Shown here: in pieces, positions 53,493 through 64,000 of the stretch
How positions within the stretch are numbered: the first letter of the stretch is position 1
How the letters are laid out: each line of letters starts with the position of its first letter
Assembly (NCBI GenBank): GCA_029204225.1
Contig: CM055107.1
Location: forward strand, 15,002,900 to 15,066,899
Direction of reading: 5' to 3'
Length of the DNA: 64,000 nucleotides
DNA from: Diphasiastrum complanatum
Lineage: Eukaryota > Streptophyta > Lycopodiopsida > Lycopodiales > Lycopodiaceae
Program-made: the position numbers and the translations under genes
The notes under the pieces: generated by a model
The model's database searches: none
Seen by the model: the letters and a program-made list of their open reading frames with translations, nothing else
What the model was told of the DNA's origin: nothing

Positions 53493-54661
53493 AAATATAA
53501 TTCAATATATATCTTAACTCACACAATTTTTTCAAATTAACACAATGTGCCTCACCTAATTTTTGAAATTTATACATTCACAAATTACTTGAAAAAATAT
53601 CCAACTTTGTGTAAAGAATGACATTTTGCAAGAGATGATGTGTTGAGATATCTTCCCTTAAGCAAATCTATGATATTACTCCAAATCCAATCATGATGTT
53701 GTTGACTAAGTACACAAGTAACAACAATACCAACACTTCAAAACAGTTGAAAATTTTAACATTCTGTCCATTTTTACTAACTAATTCCAACAACAAATAG
53801 GTGAAATATAGAAAGTTACTGAGATGTTTTGAAATAGTGTAGATCATGTTATGCCTACAATTCAATTAGATGCATAAGCATGGGTATGCCGGAGTTGAAC
53901 ATTAAAATAACAATGACTTTGTAAAACACACATGATTTATACATCATAGACAAGTCCATTTGCTTGCTTATGAAATCACCCCAAGTAGAAAAACACAAAT
54001 AATCCAATAAAAATGAGCTAAAATGCATTGAGGTGTTTAAAATTTTTGAACATCTTAGTCCCAAGAGGTTAGAAAAGTTCACTTATCCTTTTACTCCTCT
54101 CATTCGTCGACGACAAGAATAGTTGTATTACCTCCATAAAAGGTATACTTACAGAGCTTATCCTTGTCCAATGTAGAAGAAGATAACAAAGTGGTAATAT
54201 CTCTCCAATTTGATAGTGCTTTTTACATTGTTGGATGAGAGTAGGCCCTTCATGCAATCTTCATTCACACTCCCCAAAGAAACAACATACTTACATTTAG
54301 GAAAATGAAAATAATCTTGAGATCTTTGCATCTACAAAGCTATTTCAAAATAAAATAAAAGTGTCCCAAGTTTACCTTGCGTGATTGAGTGCTCTCGAGT
54401 GAGAACAGGAGTAACCAACAAACCAAAAAAATATCCAATGGGATTGTAACGAATCTTTACGTTGACAAATACAAAGAATTCATTACTCTCCTTTGTATCA
54501 ACACGTGAAGTCAAAGCTTCATGCTTATGAAAATAGTCCTCCATTAATGTAAGCAATGAAGTATTTGAACTAACCAACTATATTGTTAACCATGGTCCAA
54601 GTAAAGGGAAACTCTATTACGTTAGATAGGCTAGTCAATGGCGGTATGAATATTCTCAAAC

Positions 54662-54930
54662 CATAGAACCCACAGTTTCCAAAACCATGGGTTCTGGAAA
54701 CCGTGGCAGGAACCGTACCACAATTCCCGGTTCACCTAAAACATTAATTAATTAATATCCTAATTTTCTCCCCCCAAAACCTCTCATAGCTTATTTTTTA
54801 ACCCCTCTCTGTAAAAATAATAATAATTAATCAATTATGCCACAGTTCCGATTGGTTCCTCCTAAAAAAAATTGTGAACCGTACGGTTCTGAGAACCGTA
54901 CTAAACCATTAACGGTTCATTAATTCTATG
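54662..54930. mobile_element. hAT-like miniature element, 269 bp, perfect 8-bp duplication
   Basis: Flanked by TCTCAAAC at 54654-54661 and 54931-54938. Ends CATAGAACCC / TAATTCTATG (inverted CATAGAATTA). Subterminal palindromes CGGTTCTGAGAACCG and ACCGTACGGT lie on the right and AACCGTGG motifs on the left. No coding capacity. The core is A/T rich (ATTAATTAATTAATA). One end matches 16440-16528. Confidence 0.85.
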
Positions 54931-55000
54931 TCTCAAACCACAAAATTTAACCTAGTTAATGTTTTCCAAAACTACTAGTACTACTTTATGTACTATGGAA

Positions 55001-55903
55001 CTTAGAAGCCCGTTCCGACCAAAATGGGTCGGAACATTCCGTTCCGTACATTTCGGAACGAGTTTGTTTACAATGTAGAAAAAGAAACATAATACGCTGG
55101 TTTTCCGCAAAATCTATTGAGGTTGCACCCTGCTGGCCCACGACTTCACCATTTCAGAACACCTGCTGGCCCACGACTTCACGATTCAGAACAGCGAGCA
55201 GGGATTTAGCACCACATATGCAACAACTCATTTTTATCATTGGTCACTTCAATTTCACAAGAGAATGATCATTCGTTGCATACTGCTAGCCTCAGATAGA
55301 TTCCGCTAGCCTCAGATAAAGCTTCAAATAATCTATCTTGGTGTATTCTTTGATAATTTTTTCTTACCTGCTGGCCCGCGACTTCACCATTTCAGAACAC
55401 CTGCTGGCCCGCAACTTCACGATTCACAAAAGCGAGCAGGGATTTAGCACCACATACGCAACAGCTCATTTTTATCGTTCGTCACTTCAATTTCACAAGA
55501 GAATGATCATTCGTTGCATAATGCTAGCCTCAGATAGATTCCGCTAGCCTCAGATAAAGCTTCAAATAATCTATCTTGGTGTCTTCTTTGATAATTTTTT
55601 CTTACCTGATAGATACTGCTAGCCTCAGATAGATTTCGCTAGCCTCAGATAAATCGGATAAAGCAGATTTCGTTCTATCTTGGTGTCCTCTTTGATGATT
55701 TGAACAGGTAATAGAAGAACGGATCTTTTATAATTGATAATAATTATCAGGTAAAGCTTCAAAGAAAAAATAGAACGGATTAAATATTAAAGTGTAAAAA
55801 TCCTTTGTATGAAAAAGGTATTTTTTTCATTTGGGTTCGTTCCGGAACGGAACGCGTTCTGGAATGTTCCAGAACATGTTCCGTTCCGGAACGAGCAACT
55901 AAG
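55001..55903. mobile_element. hAT-like non-autonomous element, 903 bp, perfect 8-bp duplication
   Basis: Flanked by CTATGGAA at 54993-55000 and 55904-55911. Ends CTTAGAAGCCCGTTCCG and, inverted, CTTAGTTGCTCGTTCCG. GTTCCGGAAC-type palindromes cluster at both ends. The interior is a duplication of about 237 bp (55131-55367 and 55368-55607), unit starting CCTGCTGGCCC(A/G)CGACTTC, plus a partial third copy to 55700 with CTAGCCTCAGATA(G/A) repeats. No protein-coding capacity. Confidence 0.85.
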
Positions 55904-56138
55904 CTATGGAAGGAGCTGGCACAGGCCATTCTGCCCGATAAGGATTTCCAGAATTTTTTGGGCGAGAGGCCGCGAGCTTGAAAATTTTTGGAAAGCTGAA
56001 CCAGGCAGAATGGCATGTGCGTGCACCTTCCATTGCGTAATGGATACTTTGTGACTTTATTCACATGTCTTTTATGAAGTATAATCAACTCTTAATCTTT
56101 TTTTGACCAATCAAAAACAGACACATGGCAATGTGACG

Positions 56139-56494
56139 CCAAGTATCCATTACGTCTTTGGGAGGTGGACAAGCAAGGTCTGCATTTCTTCCACCTTGGG
56201 AGGGCCCTTGCTCTAGGGGGCCTAGCGCCGAAGGGAAGACCTGAGCAGGGAGAAGGCCAAAGGTCCCCTAGGCATTATTCCAGTGTAATGGCATTTTTTT
56301 CATATAAAATTAGTCACCAAGTATCCGTTGGGAGGTGGACGATCAGGGTCTGAGTTTCTTCCACCTTGGGAGAACCCTTGCTCGAGGGGGCCTAGCGCCG
56401 AAGGGAAAACCTGAGCAGGGAGAAGGCCAAAGGTCCCTTAGGCATTATTCCACAGTGTAATGGCACACTCTTAAGGTTTTTTTTCATATAAAAT
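56139..56494 (+). repeat. 178-bp direct tandem duplication
   Basis: CCAAGTATCC(A/G)TT.. starts at 56139 and again at 56317. The shared unit includes GGGGGCCTAGCGCCGAAGGG and GCAGGGAGAAGGCCAAAGGT. The copies differ at a few positions and one indel. Confidence 0.85.
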
Positions 56495-56600
56495 TAGTGA
56501 TTGACATGTGCAATTTGTCCCTAAATTCAGAATTATTCATTGATCTGTATGTGAAGGCGTAGTTAAAATAAAAACAAAAACCAAACACTTGAAATTAAAA

Positions 56601-56640
56601 AGGGGGGTGGGGGTGGGGGTGGGGGTGGGGCTGGGAGCGG
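56601..56640 (+). repeat. G-run tract (possible G-quadruplex)
   Basis: GGGGGGTGGGGGTGGGGG continues through several more G4-5/T units. Four or more closely spaced G-runs can form a G-quadruplex. Confidence 0.7.
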
Positions 56641-56644
56641 CTTT

Positions 56645-59560
56645 GTCGCTTTCGTGGGTTGGGTGGGTGGTTTTGAAGTGAAGGCCTGAAAGGAGTATTC
56701 CCAGTTGCAAAGCTAATTTTTCTTATTATAGTCTCTTTGAATTCAATTCCAGGGCCTCCTTGAACATTTTAATTAGAAAAGACTGAAGAGTACAAACAAC
56801 AACCATTGTTGGAAGATTGCTGACTTGTTTCAGAATGCAGAGCATATAATAGAATCATTCAGTTGCAGAATAGATCTACACCTACTGTTCTAAAGTCATA
56901 AAGCTTCCTATACATTGAAAGTTTACAATCCCCCACAAGCCCACGTTTTAATCGACAAAGAGAAACGCATTAATAAGTGCGAAGCAGGCAGCAAACATAC
57001 AACGACAGCTTTTCCTAAAAGCTCGTTGAGAAGTTCAGTGGAAATTGTTTCGTTTTACTTCAAATTTACAAAATGAGTCCAGAGTATCATTCAAATGATA
57101 GAACCTCACCTTGTGTTCACAACAGGATGTAACATGTCGCTATTAGTTTTGGGAGGAATATTTGTGCTTCAGCGATAGGCACGTTAGAGCGTCTGGCATT
57201 ACCAAGGAATAATCTAACAGAGAACCTCACATGGCACGTCACTAAGTAGAAGTGGTAGATGTAGTGGCAGATATCAGATCCACAGTCTCCAGCCAAACTA
57301 AACATTAGTCAATATTGATTAGAAGCAGAAAATATAATTGCTTCAAAGATGTAGCATCATCAAAAAGAACAGATACGCTAAGTATTTTCACTAACCTTTT
57401 GAAATATTGATGTGTTTTGAATGATCAAGAAAAAATTACTGGGGTACTTTCCGGTAGCTTTGTCTTCCGTCAAGAACGGCGAGTTTGTTATCTGGTATCT
57501 GAAATGATCCCTCCAAAATGCAGTCTCATGATATGTACACTTCCTCTCCAACCAGGCCATTCCTGCCATACGCTACGTTGCTCTCTTTCTCTCCAGCAAC
57601 CTTCAACTTATCTCCTACGTGTATCTCGCAATGGGCATGCTCAACTTCAACCTAGCAGGTAGGTAGCTCGCTGTTCAGGCATGGAGCCGTGAGAGTATCA
57701 ATGATTGCAAAAGAGCAGAGTGGGAGCCATGGCTAGGTTGGGGAGGAAATGCAAAAATCATAATTCACTGTTTCCATCGCAACTCAGTTTCACGCTTGTT
57801 TCATTCTTGCAACCTGCAATCTACTTCAGAAAAGAGAAACTGTTAGTAAACACTACATCTAGTAAAAATGATCCGCAGAAATTACGCAGCGGTTGAAAAA
57901 CCAATAATAAGACAATCAATAAAAGTGCATGTCACAAGTCATTCATTGCTACTACAGGTACACGGAGTAACGTCTCATTGAAAACAGTTCGTACGTCTAC
58001 AGTCAATTTTGAAAGAGGCTGCCGCTGGCCTTTGTAACAATGAGACAACAAGCCGTCCTTTTGGCTTAGAGCTTGATTTACAAAAGTATAAAACGAGAAG
58101 AAAGCGATTGATGATATGCTGCTTCTTTCGCTACCTCCATTATCACTATAATCAAGAGTGAAGCTCCGCTGTTTAAAGACGCTACCTTCCAAGTTCCACT
58201 ACTACATTTGATTTCACAAAAGCAGGCCAGGCTCAGGCCGTTAAATCATGCACAAGGTTTGAAAAAGAGGAGTAAAAGTCATAGTGCGCTATTGACAAAT
58301 GCATCGTACACCACTACTGCAATCAACTTCAAAACGTTCGATACTGGTGAATAATATTCGTGTTCAAAATCTTCAAAGATCCCATACACATTATCTCTAC
58401 TCTAATACAGTTCGAAACCTTTAAAAAGTCTGATATACATAGATAACATTTCAAGCAAAACGGAGTTCCGAAACTTCAAAAGACCTAATATGCATACAAA
58501 ATTGAAATTACTTCTACTACGATGAAATTCGGAAACATCGAAAGGCCTGACGCTCGTACATAATATTTCTATTAGAATGAGATTGGAAAACTTCCAAGTG
58601 TCTGATACTCGCATGTACTATAGTCTATTACTACTAAAATGAAGCTCGCAAAGCAAACAAGGCCACGAAAATGAAATTGCACAGATCTGCTGTACATAAT
58701 CATATGAACACTATTGAACACAAACACCAATAATCCATGTTTACAGCGTACTCAGACAACGGCCTGCTACCTACCTACTCTTATCAGTATATCTCACCTT
58801 TCAAATTCAAACCCGCCGGCCACTGGAGTCTGGAGGGTCGAGACAAATCTTTCAGGCTTGCACGGCGGAGGATCGAGGGTGGAAGATCTGCCATGCCACC
58901 AAAGTTTGAACTCGCCATGCCATCAAAGTTTGAACTCGCTTAAAAGCACTGCAAATGGCAACGTATATATACAAAACTTAAAAGCCAGTAGGAAAAACAG
59001 CACGAAATGCTTACCACACGTCCTGGATATTTATGACAAGCATCGTGGACGCTACGCAGTTATCTTCCACCATCCATTCTGCTATCCCATCCCCATGAGA
59101 CACACAGAAAGAGAGAGGAAGCAAGATCGAGAGCGCGAGAGAGAGAGAGAGAGAGAGAGAGATTACTTACAATAGTTATAATTTGCGTCGAAGGCTGATT
59201 CGCTTACAATTCTGTGTCGAAGGCGTATTCGTTTGGAACGACTATTTTGTGACACAGCCTCATTCGTCGAAGAAAGTCCAAAAAATCCAGTGTCGATTGA
59301 AAATGCAGCCCTGACAATGACCCTTCGATTTGAAAAGCCAAGCTCCAAAGCTCAAATTTCACATGGGGGTCCCAATCATAAAATTTTTATTCCAAATCCT
59401 ATAAATTTTATTATAATTTAAAACAGCAGGATGTTTAGAATTTAATTAGAAAGGCTTCATGAAATGTTCCCGTCTATTTTTTTTTTAAATATGGGAATAT
59501 TTCCCATGATGCAGACACGTCAATAGAAAGGTGATATTACAAGATTCCCTTCAATTGGGA
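56645..59560. other. Unassigned region
   Basis: No recognised gene. A minus-strand frame at 57420-57660 (VEVEHAHCEIHVGDKLKVAG) is preceded by CTAG and looks less random than its neighbours but has no upstream partner exon. A (GA)n tract lies at 59138-59161. Microhomologous CGAAGGC(G/T)(T/G)ATTCG repeats follow near 59190-59250. Confidence 0.35.
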
Positions 59561-59562
59561 AG

Positions 59563-60087
59563 GTGGTATGCACTTCAAATTCCACGCCTCCCTCTCGATC
59601 GACGACGCAACTTGCCATGGCCACCAACAAAAGCGACGAAGGAGTCGGTAGCATCCCGCTTGCCTGTTGCAAGCACGTTGCAGCTTTGTCTCCTAGCCGT
59701 TGGATAAAACATGACAGCCTTTCGATTTTGCCACGTGTTCAAATAGAATACAGTATATACGTGGCTGGTATTGAGTGGGTTAACGAGATACTCAGCCGTG
59801 TTAGGTGGGTAGGTGGGGGCCGGGGAGAGGGTAGGTGGGGGCCGGTGCCAGACGTATCCAGCGAGGAAGGTCGCTTTGTCGCTTGCTGCCAACGGCGAAC
59901 TTCACCTCCCCGCTGTTGGATATATCTCACTCACCGTTTAGATTCTGCCACGCGTACAAAATCGAACATCCAGCACTTGCTAAAATTCTGGTTGTATTTA
60001 GGATTCGAGGCGAAGGCGGACGGAAGCTTCGCGGATGTCCTCGCTGCACCTTCCGATGCTAATTTAATATTTATCTCTGAAGGCTGA
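59563..60087 (+). other. Open frame of 174 codons, probably not a gene
   Basis: Starts MVCTSNSTPPSRS and ends ANLIFISEG. Composition is unremarkable, no domain is visible, and it covers a region with repeated TGCCACG(T/C)GT motifs, which suggests promoter or repeat DNA rather than coding sequence. An overlapping minus-strand frame (59575-59892) is equally open. Confidence 0.25.
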
Positions 60088-60629
60088 CGGGTTGGCTTTA
60101 CCCAGTTGTTGAAGGCACAAGTGGGCCTTTGGGTCTACGTCCAATCATAAATAGACATATATTTTATTTTTTTTTTTTTTTTTTTTCGCATTCAAACTCT
60201 TTGCCAATGCTCGGGTTTGTAGGCGTTTGATTTTGCGGGCTTCCTCTTCTACATTGAATGACATGAAGGGCATTGAAAGGCATGAAGGGCGGGAGAGTGG
60301 CTAATAACGCCACATTTGTAGTAACATAGCATTTTAACGTGGTGAACATTCAATCGAATGAGGGATTCACAAATTGCCACGTGTACAATTAATTGATACA
60401 GGGTATGCCCGTGACCAGGCTACCATAATGTTAGCATGACCGCACAACCCACGGTCCCATGATTAACTCATTGTGGATGGTGGATGGCATAGAATTAGAT
60501 CAAATGTTTTTTTCAAGTTTGTGTTTCTGAAAGCATTTGTTGATAGGTTTGGTAATATGAAGACTCTAAAACTTTGCAACACTATTCTTCAACATGTGCG
60601 ATACTAGTCATTAATACTTCAAATAATTG

Positions 60630-61030
60630 GGGGCCCGCCCGGCTTGGGCTTTAGAGCACGGCCGCGCGTGGGAGGCATTTGGCCTCGGTGCCCCCAACGC
60701 GTGATGCATGGCCCATGCTCGGGTGCCCGCCAAAATCACTACGCGGGCAACTTTTTACGGGTGGCGCCGAGGTGCAAGCTTGGGCAGCGGGGTGGCGCCG
60801 GGTTGCGGTCCCAGGCAGCGGGGGTGGCGTCGGGTGGTCCCAGGCAGCGGGGTGGCGTCGGGCAGGGAGTGGCACCATGCAGGCACCCAGGGTTGGCGTC
60901 GGGCAGGGAGTCCCAGGCAAGGGTCCCGGGCAGCCGGCGCCGAGCACCAGGCTCACACACACACACATGCAAGGACTTGGGTGGGTTTCTCTATATATCC
61001 CCTCCCAGTTCCCTTGCAAAATTGCTTATG
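60630..61030. repeat. GC-rich minisatellite
   Basis: Irregular repeats of CCCAGGCAGCGGGGTGGCGT between about 60770 and 60930, in otherwise GC-rich DNA that stands out sharply from its surroundings. A (CA)n tract and a CTATATATCCCC motif follow. It may be the LTR or leader of the gypsy relic downstream. Confidence 0.55.
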
Positions 61031-61035
61031 GGATT

Positions 61036-61095
61036 AAAACTGGCTGCCTGGACACGTGGCATCCGGGCAGCCAGTTTTTTTTTTTTTTTTTAAAT
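61036..61095 (+). other. Strong hairpin followed by a T run
   Basis: AAAACTGGCTGCCTGG (61036-61051) pairs with CCGGGCAGCCAGTTTT (61063-61078) with one mismatch and an 11-nt loop, followed by a run of T's. Confidence 0.7.
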
Positions 61096-61268
61096 GTGGT
61101 CAGGAGAGCATCGGGGCCAAAGGGGAACCGTGCTCGCAAGATGCAAGCAGCCCGCCCCTCGTAGGAGGAAAATCATGTGCATTGTGTGCACACCAATATC
61201 CCCAACCCTGCACCTCCCCCCGGGCCCTGCCCCCGAATTTTTTTTTACCACAGGCCTCAGCCATCCGG

Positions 61269-61760
61269 ATGGAGAAATACGTGCGGCTAATCCAAGAACG
61301 AGAAGCCGAAAAGAAAAGTTTTCAAAAGATTGTGGCCAAGCAAGAGAACATCATCCTTGAGTCCCAGAAGCAGCTAGAAGACACCACGAAGGCCTTGCAG
61401 CAAGTCTTGGACAAGGTGAATCAATTATGGGACACAGCGTGCAAGGCCCAAGCAGGCACTCAATCAACGAAGCCACAGGACGATGATGGGAATGATGGAG
61501 CAGGGAATCAAGGCAGGCACATCGCAAGGCATGACATGATCATCAGTTGCACAAGAAGGATCTTCGAGAAGGATATCTGGTCCTCATGTACAAAACCAAG
61601 GCGATCAAAGAAAAATTGAAGTTCACAAGTGAAGCTCCATATCACATCAAGGAAATCTTCAACCATGGAGCCATGACACTTCAACATCTAGATGGGACCA
61701 TTTGATACACCTATTAATGGTAGTCGATTACCTAAGTATATGGTTTCTTACTTAGTTGTG
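61269..61760 (+). pseudogene. Gypsy-like relic: coiled coil and integrase tail
   Basis: Frame 61056-61619 contains a helical segment KYVRLIQEREAEKKSFQKIV..ESQKQLEDTTKALQQVLDKV. In a second frame from about 61570 the series GYLVLMYKTKAIKEKLKFTS, APYHIKEIFNHGAMTLQHLD and GSRLPKYM matches the end of plant gypsy (Tat/Athila-like) integrase. The integrase core is absent. Confidence 0.55.
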
Positions 61761-62149
61761 GATTAGGATTCATTTCTTGTTTGTGGAATAAGGTAGGAAT
61801 TAGCATGCAAGTAAACTAAATAGGCTGGTTTGTGGTGTGGATCTTGCATACTTTCTTACAGTCCAGTTCTTGATTGTTCTTGAGCAATCTAAGCATCAAG
61901 AAATGGGTGTTTCTTGATTCTTAGACTGTTAGAATGCTGCTAGAACTCTAGTTTCTTGTTTCTCGTTCTTGTTTCAGTAGTTAATCTTGTTCTTGATTGT
62001 TTTCTAAATTAGTAGATAGTGGTAGGACTGCTCCCTGTTTCAGCACACAATGCAAGGAGGCAGTCCGGAAAGAGAAAGCAAAAAAGTAAAGCTAACTACT
62101 ATAGCAGATGCATGGCAAACTGAAAGACATAGCAACCGAGGGCGGCGAT

Positions 62150-64000
62150 GAAGATCCGTCAAAAATCAGCTTGTTCCGTGCAGTCCATAACTTCTACAAC
62201 AAAGACAACTTGCACACATGCCAAAAGGCGAAAGCAGCCATAGGAACGCGGTGTGAGTCACCTAACAAAACTAAAGCCACCGAGAGGTGAGGTAAGGCCA
62301 CCCAATGGTTGAGGTACCTCTCAAAGTCCTCCCACAAGTGTCTACTATAGTGAAAGAACATATGCTTGGCAGTCTCTTCATGCAACTAGCAAATCGACCA
62401 AAGGTGATCAGAAAGAAAGGGGCATTTGGCTCTGAGGAAGAGAATTGGAGATGGCACAAAAATCAAGATAATGGAGCTTACCAACAAGAATAGTCTAGAT
62501 GGTGCCAAATCTAGCTCGATAGAGAAAAGGAGAGTTTGACCGGGCCCAGCAGGAGTTGTAGAAGGTGAGAAGGATGGAAGGGTGAGAACGACGGTGAGCA
62601 GCAAGGTATGTAAAAACGGAGGGCGAAAGGGCAAGCTCCCAGCCATCAAGCGAAGTGGACGAGTTGGGGAGAATGTGAAGGCCAAGCCCTGCAAGGGAGG
62701 TGAGCTCAAGAAGAGAGCTTTCATTGAGACTGAGGTGGATGTTGGGTGGGGAGGAGCTAACAAGAAGGAATGAAAATGAGTCGTCGGAAAGTGGATAGGC
62801 CCTTGGCTGCGAGGCATCTCAGGTGACAACAAAACCAAGGGAGAGAGTCATGAGGGAAAAGAGAAGAGGTCTAGATGGGCTCATCAGCAATTAGACGGAC
62901 ATTAGGCAGGTGATGAAAAAGGGAAAAGAGGTTGAAGAGTGTTGTGGCTAGGTTCCTAAGAATGAAAGGTCCTTCTAAATGGAAGGAGCCGCCAAAGCTA
63001 AAAAGTTTGGCAAAAAAGGGGGGAGACCCCAACAAAGGTGGAGTAACAACAGCCCAAGACAAGAAATGGAGAAGCATAAGGTGCCAGTGTGACCAAAAGG
63101 GAAGTCAAACAATGGTAAACTAAAGATTGATTCTTAATTCGTCCTTAATTGTGGTCAGTCTGAGCTTTAAGTGCTTGCCAATCAGACTCCTGATTTTGTG
63201 GCCTTTTTGGGCACCAACGTTGTCCCCCATGGTAGTGTCACTTGCCTTCTCGACCTTCATCTCTCCTCTCTCAATGTTCTCATTGGTTTTTAGGCTCTTT
63301 CCATTCTAAATTGGCCCTCTTTACATGTCTTTTGCCACAAGAGTTTTAGTGGTGTGTCATATTCTATCTGCTTATTCGGTTTTTCTTTTCCTCTACTTTC
63401 GTTTGCACTCGCCACCATTTCCAAACTTCTCCGACGCATTCTTTGGGTAGGGAAACGCTCTCTTTTGCCTTGGCCAATTTGCATTACTCTTGTGGCAGAT
63501 GAGGCCCTAGTTATCCATGATTCCTTTCTTAACTCATAAAGGGTAGCAAAAAGGGAGCGAACTTGAGGCTCCAAAAGGAGAGAAAAGAACATGACATCAT
63601 CTACGAATAGTTGGTGAAAGAGAACCAAGGTGGAAGTGAGGAGGGGCCATAGTACGAGCAAGAGAGGCCTGGTGGAGGGAGCGGGAAAGCTGGTTAATGG
63701 CAATGGCAAAGAGAAGGAGAGAAAGTGATATCACAACGAAGAGAGCATGGAGCAGAAAGATGGCCATTAAAAATTAGCCTGGAAGAGGAAGAAAGGTAGA
63801 GGGCCCAAATCAGCATATAGAAGGCAGCAGGGAGGCCAAGTGCCTTGCAACAACGAAAGCTATAATTCCAACCTATGCGATCAAAGGCCTTGTCTAAGTC
63901 TAGGCATAGGAACATAGAGGGAGTGGAAGAATGTAAAAGCGAGCCTAGTCATGGACCAAATTTTGAGGATCGAACCCATGATACTACAGCCCTTAACAAA
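62150..64000 (-). mobile_element. L1-type LINE relic, runs off the window
   Basis: Reading leftwards: RT motif A FLCLDLDKAFDRIGW (63860-63915), a motif B region damaged (INGHLSAPCSLRCDITFSPS), motif C LFVDDVMFF (about 63600), a poorly preserved middle, then the zf-RVT end MHEETAKHMFFHYSRHLWED (62320-62385). Several frameshifts. A tRNA-like B box lies at the window edge within the upstream part. Confidence 0.75.
63950..64000 (-). repeat. Possible SINE head at the window edge
   Basis: On the minus strand ATGGGTTCGATCCTC matches the Pol III B box GGTTCGANNCC. The A box, if present, would be close to or outside the window. It could equally be a chance match inside the LINE. Confidence 0.3.

Noticed and set aside
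59563-60087. 174-codon frame as a host gene
   Set aside because: No motif, an equally open antisense frame and internal repeated motifs; listed only as a doubtful frame.
60644-61164. Long GC-rich overlapping frames on both strands
   Set aside because: GC-rich minisatellite DNA lacks stop codons by composition; the encoded Gly/Arg/Pro repeats are not protein-like.

Overview
The window is nuclear DNA of a land plant with a large, repeat-rich genome. One host gene is clear: a plastid-type MATE transporter of the EDS5/DETOXIFICATION 46-47 group. It lies on the minus strand in 14 exons spread over 30.6 kb (35753 down to 5148). I assembled it exon by exon. All 13 introns have GT..AG ends, the phases agree at every junction, and the exons join into an open frame of 741 codons plus stop. 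About 93% of the gene is intron. Intron 1 (8.4 kb), intron 9 (6.2 kb) and intron 11 (9.8 kb) are full of old transposons. Very long TE-filled introns in an intact gene, strongly decayed LTR elements and a zinc-finger non-LTR element together suggest a gymnosperm, perhaps a conifer; this is an inference from style, not an identification.

Layout. 1-2200: no gene recognised. 2442-4440 (+): decayed non-LTR retroelement with a C2H2 finger followed by a reverse transcriptase. 5148-35753 (-): the MATE gene, with its likely poly(A) signal at 4812. Intron 11 holds two members of one Ty3/gypsy chromovirus family in opposite orientation (about 6330-9075 plus, 9086-13870 minus). Intron 10 holds a tRNA-derived SINE-like head, an ATCTGT-rich minisatellite and one end of a hAT-like miniature element. 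Intron 9 holds a decayed Ty1/copia element (18690-22690), itself interrupted by an insert with inverted LTRs (20085-21860). Intron 1 holds a complete 4.7-kb hAT-type DNA transposon with a perfect 8-bp target duplication (27222-31939), a fragment of a relative (32574-33316) and a 313-bp miniature element (34364-34676).

Upstream of the gene, 36-43.6 kb is AT-rich with short inverted-repeat elements and degenerate tandem repeats. 43.65-45.56 kb is a third decayed copy of the gypsy family. 46.1-50.3 kb is a Ty1/copia element with gag, protease, integrase, RT, RNase H and a 3' LTR. 51.7-53.0 kb is another copia relic. Two hAT-like elements with perfect 8-bp duplications sit side by side at 54662-54930 and 55001-55903. 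56.1-56.5 kb is a 178-bp tandem duplication. 57-60.6 kb is largely unexplained and contains repeated TGCCACGTGT motifs. 60.6-61.8 kb has a GC-rich minisatellite, a striking hairpin and a gypsy integrase tail. 62.2-64.0 kb (-) is an L1-type LINE relic running to the window edge.

The most unusual signal is a set of small and large hAT-like elements that share CATAG (or CTTAG) termini and 8-bp duplications, while each carries its own palindromic subterminal motif (GGTACCGCGGTACC, ACGGTTCTGAGAACCGT, GAAACG.GTTTC, GTTCCGGAAC). The large one carries two convergent reading frames. One is a BED-finger/DUF659-like transposase relic. The other is a small coiled-coil gene also found at the end of the second element.
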